In this document: piece by piece, positions 1 to 5,244 of the stretch
Numbering within the stretch: the first letter of the stretch is position 1
How the letters are laid out: the number at the start of each line of letters is the position of its first letter
Source: Cytophagales bacterium
Lineage (GTDB): Bacteria > Bacteroidota > Bacteroidia > Cytophagales > 172606-1
DNA length: 5,414 nt
Reading direction: 5' to 3'
Assembly (NCBI GenBank): GCA_025455595.1
Contig: JALOMD010000269.1
Location: 1 to 5,414, forward strand
The notes under the pieces: model-generated
What the model saw: only the letters and a program-made list of their open reading frames with translations
What the model was told of the DNA's origin: nothing
The model's database searches: none
Made by a program: the position numbers and the translations under genes

Positions 1-1087
1 TTTCGGCGAACGGCCCGGGATGGGCGGTCAGCAACCGGCCAAACGGGTCGGTGGTTTTCACGTAGGGGGCCAGTTCCGTCCAAAGCCGACGTTGGAGGAC
101 GATTTGTTCTTCGCGCTGGCGGCTGTCTTTCAGGTACGGATAATACGGCAAAGTAACTTCGCCCGCCAGCGTCCACGCCACCGGATAGGCTCCGTAGCGG
201 GCAATCACGTACCGCCAGTGTTTTTTCAGTTTCCCGGCACCCATCATGGGGCCGTAGTACGCCCAGGTGCCCACGATGTTCGGCACCAGCCCGGATTTGA
301 CCAGCCACCCGATGCGCTGGTCGGTCAGGTCGAAGTAAGCGGGGTTGATGCTGCGGAAAGCCGTGTCCCAGGCGTGTCCCGCTTCATTGGCTCCGCGTTC
401 ATCAAACGGCACGATGTCACAGGGAAAGGCCACGGCGAACTGAATGACGGAGAAGCCCTTGCGCACACGGTCGGCGGTGAGGTACTGGAAATCGTCGGGC
501 CAGCGGAACGCTTTCCGCATCCCCAGCCACCACGAATCGGCCAGCCAGAAGAACGGCGTTCCGTCCGCGTGTTGCATGTGCCGGTTGGACTTGCCGGTGC
601 TCAACCGGATGGGGCCGTGTTGCAGCAAGGCGTTTTTGCCGGCATAAGGCGTTACGACGATTTTCCCCTGCCGGTTGTGCAGCCCCCGGTTTTTGGGGTC
701 GGAGCAGATGGTTCGGAAGCGATAAGTGCCCGGCTTAGGGGCTGCGTACCGCACGCGCCACTCGCTTTCACCTCCCCAAAACGCCGGTACGCGTTGCTGC
801 TGTCCGTCGGGGGCGGTGACCAGCACATCCAGTTCGATTTCGTTGAACGGGTCGGCGTAGGGGCGCGACGAGGTGTAGGCCCATTCCGTCACGACGTTGG
901 TTTCGGTGGTGAGTTGCAGTGTTTGCGCCGAAACACAATTGACAAGTAAAAGTATGGACACCCAAGCGACGGAAGCAATCCGTTTCCATCCGAATTCAAC
1001 TTTCGCATTTTTCAAAACCACAATCGGCCCGTTCGTTGAATGAAAGATGGGCGTGCCTTGCAATATGAGAAGATCAAGTTTAGACAT
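1..1087 (-). CDS. Exported DUF5060/DUF4038 glycoside-hydrolase-like protein, C-terminus cut off by window edge
   Basis: The minus-strand frame gives 362 residues before the window ends. Counting from the ATG at 1087, residues 34-54 form a signal peptide (WKR, then a hydrophobic run ending VSA before Q55). Residues about 57-147 look like the beta-rich DUF5060 domain found ahead of these hydrolases, and from about 168 the DUF4038 (apiosidase-like, GH140-related) barrel begins: DGTPFFWLADSWW (175-187), KGFSVIQ (210-216), PYWTL-type strand PVAWTLAGE (302-310). E310 sits where family members carry an acidic residue and may be catalytic; that is inference. The family cleaves glycosidic bonds in complex plant or algal polysaccharides, in the periplasm or at the cell surface. 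The start is uncertain: the signal peptide is better placed if translation begins at TTG 1015 or GTG 1021, which would drop 22-24 residues. No Shine-Dalgarno sequence helps. A long open frame on the opposite strand (20-949) is a compositional shadow. The substrate is unknown. Confidence 0.85.
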   Translation of the reverse strand, partial: MSKLDLLILQGTPIFHSTNGPIVVLKNAKVEFGWKRIASVAWVSILLLVNCVSAQTLQLTTETNVVTEWAYTSSRPYADPFNEIELDVLVTAPDGQQQRVPAFWGGESEWRVRYAAPKPGTYRFRTICSDPKNRGLHNRQGKIVVTPYAGKNALLQHGPIRLSTGKSNRHMQHADGTPFFWLADSWWLGMRKAFRWPDDFQYLTADRVRKGFSVIQFAVAFPCDIVPFDERGANEAGHAWDTAFRSINPAYFDLTDQRIGWLVKSGLVPNIVGTWAYYGPMMGAGKLKKHWRYVIARYGAYPVAWTLAGEVTLPYYPYLKDSRQREEQIVLQRRLWTELAPYVKTTDPFGRLLTAHPGPFAE

Positions 1088-1128
1088 TGTTGAAAAACAG
1101 TAAAATCTGAAAAAGAAAGCGGTTGGAA

Positions 1129-1154
1129 TAGAGTAGCTCTACTGAATTTTGACA
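1129..1154. repeat. Possible degenerate left end of a composite-element relative
   Basis: This stretch begins TAGAGTAGCTCT and continues CTGAATTTTGACA. It resembles, with small gaps, the inverted right end of the composite element at 4819, which reads TAGAGTTACTCT and then CTGATTTTCA. It pairs in inverted orientation with the better-supported orphan end at 1711-1736. If both are real, they bracket an older copy into which other repeats later inserted. The match is short and gapped, so it could be chance. Confidence 0.3.
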
Positions 1155-1155
1155 C

Positions 1156-1256
1156 CTCATCACTGGAGAAAAGAAGAAAGAGCCAGGAAAAAGAGTGATT
1201 CAAGCCGGGCAAACCTTCTTTTCTCTTTCATCTTTTCTCTTTTGTCCAGTAGTGTG
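1156..1256. mobile_element. ~100-bp inverted-repeat (MITE-like) element, copy A
   Basis: The element starts TCATCACTGGAGAAAAG (1157) and ends with CTTTTGTCCAGTAGTG (to 1254), an imperfect terminal inverted repeat. The interior is rich in purine/pyrimidine tracts around a unique centre, GATTCAAGCCGGGCAAACC. It matches the reverse complement of 1927-2026 at roughly 90% identity. The 9-mer TTTTGACAC lies directly on both sides (1147-1155 and 1257-1265), as expected of a target-site duplication. It encodes nothing, so it would be a non-autonomous element moved by a transposase from elsewhere. The right terminus is more decayed than in copy B. Confidence 0.7.
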
Positions 1257-1319
1257 TTTTGACACTTTGTTTCAAATCGAAATAGTATCTTTTCAAAAGG
1301 CAAAACCCCGGCTGAAGAT

Positions 1320-1579
1320 TAGAGTTACTTTATGTTGATAGTCAGATGGTTATCTCAGCCGCTCGCCTCTGGCGAGTGGCGACTATCCCCCGGCCTCTGG
1401 CCGGATACAGACAAAAACAAGTAGCAGGCAATTCGATTAATTTATTGATTATCAATGTCTTACAAAAAACACAATCTGTTCCTATGCATCTGCTTCCGGC
1501 CAGAGGCCGGGTGATAGTTGCCACTCGCCAGAGGCGAGCGGCTGGCGTTCTATCTGATTATCAACTCAAAGTAACTCTA
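1320..1579. mobile_element. Composite palindromic element, copy 1 (260 bp, REPIN/MITE-like)
   Basis: The ends are inverted repeats: TAGAGTTACTTTATGTTGAT at 1320 against the complement of ATCAACTCAAAGTAACTCTA ending at 1579, with similarity continuing to TCAGAT/ATCTGA. Inside are four GC-rich mini-hairpins in mirror order: CTCGCCTCTGGCGAG (1362-1376), CCGGCCTCTGGCCGG (1390-1404), CCGGCCAGAGGCCGG (1496-1510) and CTCGCCAGAGGCGAG (1524-1538). They enclose an AT-rich centre that includes the palindrome ATTGATTATCAAT. The trinucleotide ATT lies outside both ends (if the element starts AGAG), but the same is true of copy 2, so it may be part of the element. Open frames run through on both strands and are by-products of the palindromes. 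It lies about 230 bp upstream of the DUF4038 gene start. Confidence 0.8.
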
Positions 1580-1635
1580 TTGTATCAATTCAATTACCGA
1601 TGTTACGCCGATGTTCAGAAAGCATTGTAAAAAAC

Positions 1636-1662
1636 CGTTTTGGGCAAATTTTGCCTAAAACG
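1636..1662. repeat. GTTTTGGGC palindrome, copy 1
   Basis: A 27-bp near-perfect palindrome, CGTTTTGGGCAAA then T then TTTGCCTAAAACG, with one mismatch. Two relatives occur at 4902-4940 and 5379-5405. The AT tracts are arranged TTTT before the GC stem and AAAA after it, the reverse of a classical rho-independent terminator, and no T-run follows. It looks like a dispersed short palindromic repeat of unknown role. Confidence 0.7.
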
Positions 1663-1710
1663 CTACCTAACATCCGTTACTACTAATACCAATGTTGAAT
1701 GATGAATTAA

Positions 1711-1736
1711 TTGAAAATCAGCAACTTGCAACTCTA
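1711..1736. repeat. Orphan end of the composite element family
   Basis: These 26 bases match the right terminus of composite copy 2 (4794-4819) without gaps at 21 of 26 positions: TTGAAAATCAGC at one side, AACTCTA at the other, differing in the middle. No hairpin module is attached directly, so this is a remnant or one end of a disrupted copy. Confidence 0.55.
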
Positions 1737-1926
1737 TAAACACGCACTTAGTCTGTTATTTTGGTATAAATAATCCAGCATTAATAGATTGGATTGTTTC
1801 CTTTGCAACTGTTTGGTAATTAGCCTAAGTGCCCGACAGCAATTAGTTTGTGTTATTTTTGGCACACAAGGAATAATGTAAAACTCTGACTGTCAGCTAC
1901 TTATACTTTTGTTTTTACCAAAGGCT

Positions 1927-2026
1927 TCATCACAGGACAAAAGAGAAAAGACGAAAGAGAAAAGAGGGTTTGCCCGGCTTGAATCACTCTTTTTTCTTGG
2001 CTCTTTCTTCTTTTGTCCGGTGATGA
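1927..2026. mobile_element. ~100-bp inverted-repeat (MITE-like) element, copy B
   Basis: This is the better preserved copy, inverted relative to copy A at 1156-1256. The termini are TCATCACAGGACAAAAGA (from 1927) and the complement of TCTTTTGTCCGGTGATGA type sequence ending at 2026, differing at one of the first 18 positions. The centre again holds GGTTTGCCCGGCTTGAATC. No target duplication is visible: the right side runs directly into a 14-bp tandem repeat. It begins about 65 bp past the stop codon of the AraC gene and could fold into a long hairpin in that transcript; whether it ends transcription is unknown. Confidence 0.7.
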
Positions 2027-2071
2027 ACTGACCACTGACGACTGACCACTAACGACTGACCACTAACGACT
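2027..2071. repeat. 14-bp tandem repeat, 3.2 units
   Basis: Units start at 2027, 2041 and 2055: ACTGACCACTGACG, then ACTGACCACTAACG twice, followed by a partial ACT. It sits exactly between the end of the ~100-bp element and the 3' end of the AraC gene, outside the coding frame. Identical neighbouring units suggest recent slippage. No function can be inferred. Confidence 0.85.
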
Positions 2072-2091
2072 CTGTACTTACTTAGAAATCT

Positions 2092-2991
2092 TCAGTTGCG
2101 GTTTTGAAACGGATTGTGTTGCTGGCGGTAATCCTTGGGAGGAATACCGGTTTTGTTTCTGAACAACCGCGAAAAATGAAACACCGACTCGAATCCCAAG
2201 CTTCTGGAAATCTCGCTGATGTTGAGAAAAGTGGAGGAAAGCAGTGTTTTGGCTTTTTCAAGCCGCAAGTGCAAATGATACTGAGCCGGAGAAACGCCCG
2301 TGTATTCCTTGAAAGTCCGCCGGAACCAGGAATAACTCACATTCAGCTTGTCGGCAAGCTGGGTCATGGGTATGTTTCCTTCAAGCCCTTCCCGAATCAG
2401 GAATTTGGCCGTTTCTATGATTTGCGTGTTTTTGTCGTTCGACAAAGGCTCTTGTTTGTTTTTGGAAGAGGCCCAGTTGATGACTTGCAAGGCCATGCCG
2501 GGCAACAGAAGCTTGTAGCCGACAGGGGTGGTTTTCACGGCATCGAGCAGCGTTTTGTACAGATTGACGAGCATTTCGTCGTTTCCTACCTTCCAAATGG
2601 GCTGGGTCGGGTCAAGAATGGCTCGCTTGACCAGTTCATCGGCATAGTATCCTTGAAATCCCATCCAGTATTCTTCCCAACCCACCTGAAAATTGGGCCG
2701 GTAGCGGTGCCACACGCCGGGAGACAGCAAAAAGGCTTGTCCGCCGGAAACCTCTGTTTGTTCCACATGCTCTGACATGAAGATGCCTTTGCCGTGCGCA
2801 ATGTAAATCAACTGGTAACTGTTGAGCACCCGGCCTTTGTCCCAACTGAGCAAGTACTCCTTGGGGTGTTGCCGCTCGGGCGGGTAGGCCTGGCGGCTGG
2901 AAACCTTGGCATAGCCACAGTTGGTCACTGTGAAGCCCCAACCTTCTTCTTTCGCATCAAAATCAAGGTATTTGTGAAAGTTATCCATCAT
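2092..2991 (-). CDS. AraC-family transcriptional regulator
   Basis: A 299-residue protein with the usual two-part AraC layout. Residues about 20-175 form the cupin-like sensor and dimerisation domain, with the typical run YQLIYIAHGKGIF (59-71), GGQAFLLSPGVWHRYRP (83-99) and the W-x-E-Y-W element at 105-109. Residues about 190-290 are the DNA-binding domain, with helix-turn-helix units near 207-227 (MTQLADKLNVSYSWFRRTF) and 256-277 (NISEISRSLGF, then FHFSRLFR), ending in the GIPPKDYR signature. It probably binds a sugar or related ligand and activates nearby genes. The start is set at ATG 2991 (or 2988); the frame stays open to 3222, but that extension overlaps the sulfatase and reads as low-complexity, Arg/Pro-rich sequence. 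It lies 47 bp behind the sulfatase on the same strand, suggesting one transcript. The ligand and target sites are unknown. Confidence 0.93.
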   Translation of the reverse strand: MMDNFHKYLDFDAKEEGWGFTVTNCGYAKVSSRQAYPPERQHPKEYLLSWDKGRVLNSYQLIYIAHGKGIFMSEHVEQTEVSGGQAFLLSPGVWHRYRPNFQVGWEEYWMGFQGYYADELVKRAILDPTQPIWKVGNDEMLVNLYKTLLDAVKTTPVGYKLLLPGMALQVINWASSKNKQEPLSNDKNTQIIETAKFLIREGLEGNIPMTQLADKLNVSYSWFRRTFKEYTGVSPAQYHLHLRLEKAKTLLSSTFLNISEISRSLGFESVFHFSRLFRNKTGIPPKDYRQQHNPFQNRN

Positions 2992-3002
2992 TTGTAAGGA
3001 TA

Positions 3003-3029
3003 CATCGGCAGCATCGGTTGCATCGGTTC
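3003..3029. repeat. 9-bp direct repeat in the AraC gene leader
   Basis: CATCGG occurs three times at exact 9-bp spacing (3003, 3012, 3021), as CATCGGCAG, CATCGGTTG, CATCGGTTC. It lies in the 47-bp gap between the sulfatase stop and the AraC start. AraC-type proteins often bind direct repeats, so an autoregulatory site is possible, but the spacing is shorter than a helical turn and slippage is an equal explanation. Confidence 0.5.
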
Positions 3030-3038
3030 GGTGCGGTT

Positions 3039-4463
3039 TCAAAAATTGAATGGATTGTTTTCCGGCAGCGGCTGGTCTGACACCACGGCCCGGTTGGCCC
3101 GCCCCGCCAAATCGGTCAGGGCCTTGACGATGTTCGGGTGCTGTGCCGACAGGTCGCGCTGCTCGCCGGGATCGGTTCGGAGGTCGAACAGCATTGCCTT
3201 CTCGTGCCGCAGCGGTGACCACGAACGTCGCCAGTTGCTGGGCATCACCAGTTTCCAGTCCTTGTAGCGCACCGAGACCACCTCCCCCTTGTTGACTCCC
3301 TGCACCCCGAAGTGCGTGTTGCGCACACCTGGTGCCTCGCCCTTCAACAGCGGCAGCAAGTCTTTGCCGTCAATGGTGCGGTCGGTCGGGACGGCGGCTC
3401 CGCCCAGCCGGGCCAACGTCGTGAACCAGTCCTGTCCCGTCACCAGCGCGTCGGTGGTTTGTCCCGCCTTCACCACGCCCGGCCAGCGCACCAGGCAAGC
3501 CACCTTGGTTCCCCCCTCGAAGAACTCCTGCATCTTGCCGCCCCGCAGCAGGTGGCGGCGGCTCGTGTCAACCGTTGCGAACTTGCCGTAGCAAGCTTCC
3601 AGTTCGGGGTAGCGGATGTGCAGCGGGCCGTTGTCCGACAGCAGCACCACGATGGTGTTCTGCTCCAAGCCGTTCTGTTTCAGCGCATCAAGCAAAACCC
3701 CCACCGTGTGGTCGAGGTATTCGACGGCATCGCCGTAGGCCCCGCCGGCACTGCGGCCCTCGAAGCCGCGCGGCAAGAACCAGGGCGTATGGGTTTCGAT
3801 GTTGGCGAAATGCAGGTAGAAGGGCTGTTTGGCCTTGGCCTGCCGGGCGATGAACCCGCAGGCTTCGCGCAGGAACAACTGGGGCAGGTCGGCCAGTGTG
3901 TTGTTGTCCAGCCGCTGCACCACGTCGGTGCCCCGGATGAGCGGAATGGGCGGAAAACCCTTCGAGCCGGTGCCGCCCTGCCGTTCGGGGCCGTGGTCGT
4001 TGGGATAGGGAATGCCCACGTACTCGTCGAAGCCCTGGTTGGTGGGCAGGAACTTGGTCAAGTGACCCAGATGCCACTTGCCCACCACCGCCGAACGGTA
4101 GCCCCGGCCCCGGAGCAATGTGGCCAACGTGATTTCGCGCCGGGGGTCCAGGCCGGTGGTGTCGTTGGGAAACAGCACGCCCAGACCTGTGTTGCCGTTC
4201 ACGCGCCGGGCGTTGCGACCCGTGAGCAGGGCGGTGCGGCTGGGCGTGCAGGTGCCGTGCGGGGCGTAGAAACTCGTCAGGCGCAAGCCCTCGCGGGCCA
4301 GCCGGTCCATGTTGGGGGTGCGGAAGCGTTTCTCGCCGTAGCAACCCAGGTCGTCGTAGCCCACGTCGTCAATCACGATCTGGACGATGTTGGGACGGGT
4401 GGACTGGGCCATGAGCGGCGTGACCCATAAAAATAGCAGGACATAGATAAATCTGTTGTTCAT
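3039..4463 (-). CDS. Exported sulfatase (S1 / arylsulfatase A-like, formylglycine-dependent)
   Basis: A 474-residue protein, normal length for the family, hydrolysing sulfate esters on a carbohydrate or other substrate in the periplasm or at the cell surface. Residues 1-19 are a signal peptide (MNNR, hydrophobic core, cleavage near MA/QS). All hallmark sites are present: the metal-binding pair D32-D33, the sulfatase signature CTPSRTALLTG (72-82) whose C72 would become formylglycine, GKWHLG (128-133, K129 and H131), H225 in THTPW, SDNG (276-279, metal ligands D277 and N278) and K320 in GGTK. The Cys-type signature means a separate maturation enzyme is needed; none is in the window. I chose ATG 4463 because it places the signal peptide at the N-terminus; an upstream ATG at 4526 would add 21 unlikely residues. 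The AraC gene follows closely. The composite repeat begins 85 bp upstream. The subfamily and substrate cannot be named. Confidence 0.93.
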   Translation of the reverse strand: MNNRFIYVLLFLWVTPLMAQSTRPNIVQIVIDDVGYDDLGCYGEKRFRTPNMDRLAREGLRLTSFYAPHGTCTPSRTALLTGRNARRVNGNTGLGVLFPNDTTGLDPRREITLATLLRGRGYRSAVVGKWHLGHLTKFLPTNQGFDEYVGIPYPNDHGPERQGGTGSKGFPPIPLIRGTDVVQRLDNNTLADLPQLFLREACGFIARQAKAKQPFYLHFANIETHTPWFLPRGFEGRSAGGAYGDAVEYLDHTVGVLLDALKQNGLEQNTIVVLLSDNGPLHIRYPELEACYGKFATVDTSRRHLLRGGKMQEFFEGGTKVACLVRWPGVVKAGQTTDALVTGQDWFTTLARLGGAAVPTDRTIDGKDLLPLLKGEAPGVRNTHFGVQGVNKGEVVSVRYKDWKLVMPSNWRRSWSPLRHEKAMLFDLRTDPGEQRDLSAQHPNIVKALTDLAGRANRAVVSDQPLPENNPFNF

Positions 4464-4477
4464 AAGGATGTGTTTAC

Positions 4478-4500
4478 CGTCCGAAAGGAAGTATCGGACG
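4478..4500. promoter_or_regulatory. Inverted repeat in the sulfatase 5' leader
   Basis: CGTCCGA (4478-4484) and TCGGACG (4494-4500) form a perfect 7-bp inverted repeat around a 9-base spacer. It lies 14 bp upstream of the sulfatase start codon. It could be an operator half-site pair or an mRNA hairpin near the ribosome entry site. No promoter boxes were found between it and the composite element. Confidence 0.4.
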
Positions 4501-4548
4501 CGTACTTTGTCGGTGGTCATGATCACTGCTGCGCGGTTGGTTTGACAT

Positions 4549-4819
4549 TAGAGTTACTATACGCTGATAATCAGATACTTACAAAAAAACGCGCAGCCGC
4601 TCGCCTCTGGCGAGTGGCCACTATCCCCCGGCCTCTGGCCGGATACAGACAAAAACAAGTAGCAGGCAATTCGATTAATTTATTGATTATCAATATCTTA
4701 CAAAAAAAACAATCTGTTTCCAGGCATCTGCTTCCGGCCAGAGGCCGGGGGATAGTTGCCATCCCGACACGTCGGGACGGCTGCGTTAACTATTTGAAAA
4801 TCAGCCAAGAGTAACTCTA
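4549..4819. mobile_element. Composite palindromic element, copy 2 (271 bp) with a replaced hairpin
   Basis: Same organisation and orientation as 1320-1579. The ends are TAGAGTTACTATACGCTGAT (4549) and, inverted, TAGAGTTACTCTTGGCTGAT (from 4819). The hairpins are CTCGCCTCTGGCGAG (4600-4614), CCGGCCTCTGGCCGG (4628-4642) and CCGGCCAGAGGCCGG (4734-4748). The expected fourth hairpin is absent; in its place is TCCCGACACGTCGGGA (4762-4777) between the same flanks GCCA and CGGCTG. The stretch 4619-4760 differs from copy 1 at only about six positions, whereas the sequence outside the hairpins has drifted strongly. It occupies the region where the sulfatase promoter would be expected. Confidence 0.8.
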
Positions 4820-4901
4820 TTGGCGCGGCTTTGTTCTTTGGTAAGAGAAATATGGTTTTCTAATGGTGATTGGTTTGTCCAGAAATTCCGGCTCTGTTTA
4901 T

Positions 4902-4940
4902 GCACAGTGTTTTGGGCGTTTTTTGCCTAAAACACTATGC
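4902..4940. repeat. GTTTTGGGC palindrome, copy 2
   Basis: Arms GCACAGTGTTTTGGGC (4902-4917) and GCCTAAAACACTATGC (4925-4940) pair over 16 positions with two mismatches around a T-rich loop. The core is shared with 1636-1662 and 5379-5405, but the outer arms differ and still pair, suggesting that the hairpin shape is maintained. It begins 8 bp past the stop of the possible small gene, a position where a transcript-end hairpin could sit, but no T-run follows on the minus strand. Confidence 0.65.
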
Positions 4941-4948
4941 ATCCTCTT

Positions 4949-5092
4949 TCATAACACTTTTCCGGCCGGTCTCTTCGTGCGAGCCAATTCCGTTTTGAAC
5001 GAGTCGGCCATTCTTTTCAATTTCTCATAGCCGATAGACACAAAAGCCGGATGGCGAACCACTGGAGACAGCGTGAAAAGCGTTGTTTTCAT
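4949..5092 (-). CDS. Possible small protein, 47 residues, unrecognised
   Basis: The frame from ATG 5092 to TGA 4949 reads MKTTLFTLSPVVRHPAFVSI and continues GYEKLKRMADSFKTELARTK, ending RPAGKVL. An in-frame stop lies 15 bases before the ATG, so the start is fixed. The composition is protein-like: a mixed N-terminal half, then a charged, probably helical and basic C-terminal half, with no signal peptide or membrane segment. Local base composition is more even than the AT-rich sequence on either side. I do not recognise a family. It could be a genuine small gene, a remnant of a larger one, or chance. No Shine-Dalgarno or clear promoter was found. Confidence 0.4.
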   Translation of the reverse strand: MKTTLFTLSPVVRHPAFVSIGYEKLKRMADSFKTELARTKRPAGKVL

Positions 5093-5244
5093 GTAAGGGT
5101 GTTCTTATTCGCGTTTCTTTAAATCCTACGGGCATGGCAAATCCGTTGAGCCGCATTCGCGAATCATTGCGCTAAAAAATGTCAAAAAAGTTATATTCAG
5201 TATGAAATTTTTCATAGAAGCGCATGGGAACGGTTATAATTTCT

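Larger units (their letters stand above)
1088..2091. other. Repeat-filled gene-free intergenic region
   Basis: About 1 kb separates the AraC regulator from the DUF4038 gene. It is AT-rich and holds no open frame that resembles a protein. The open frames inside it run through palindromic repeats and are explained by them. It contains two copies of a ~100-bp inverted-repeat element, one 260-bp composite palindromic element, a 27-bp palindrome, an orphan end of the composite family and a 14-bp tandem repeat, each listed separately. Between 1737 and 1926 I see only a weak distant inverted repeat, GCACTTAG (1744-1751) with CTAAGTGC (1825-1832). The promoter of the DUF4038 gene must lie in this region, but I could not find a convincing Bacteroidota TAnnTTTG box on the minus strand. 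Confidence 0.8.

Noticed and set aside
20..949. 309-residue open frame on the plus strand
   Set aside because: It is antisense to the DUF4038 gene. The minus-strand frame gives a signal peptide and recognisable domain sequence, while this one is low-complexity and shows no domain.
1012..1212. 66-residue minus-strand frame near the ~100-bp element
   Set aside because: It overlaps the repeat and the start of the DUF4038 gene in another frame and has no protein-like features.
1320..1579. CRISPR array
   Set aside because: The repeats are mirror-image hairpins at irregular spacing, and the intervening sequence is the same in both element copies, so there are no variable spacers.
1346..1630. Protein-coding genes inside the composite elements (also 4470-4814 and the minus-strand frames)
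   Set aside because: The frames run across perfect hairpins, exist on both strands and repeat between copies, so they are by-products of the repeat.
1636..1662. Rho-independent terminator
   Set aside because: The tracts are in the wrong order (T before the stem, A after) and no T-run follows on either strand.
1904..1911. Bacteroidota -7 box TACTTTTG on the plus strand
   Set aside because: No matching upstream -33 element was seen at the right distance, and it would read antisense into the AraC gene with no plus-strand gene to serve.
2992..3222. N-terminal extension of the AraC protein by 77 residues
   Set aside because: It would overlap the sulfatase end by about 180 bp and reads as Arg/Pro/Gly-rich non-domain sequence. 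ATG 2991 gives a standard AraC length.
3312..4430. 372-residue open frame on the plus strand
   Set aside because: It lies antisense to the sulfatase, whose frame contains every catalytic motif. Third-position GC bias explains the open shadow frame.
4464..4526. Sulfatase start at ATG 4526
   Set aside because: It would put 21 polar residues before a clear signal peptide; MNNR at 4463 fits an exported protein.
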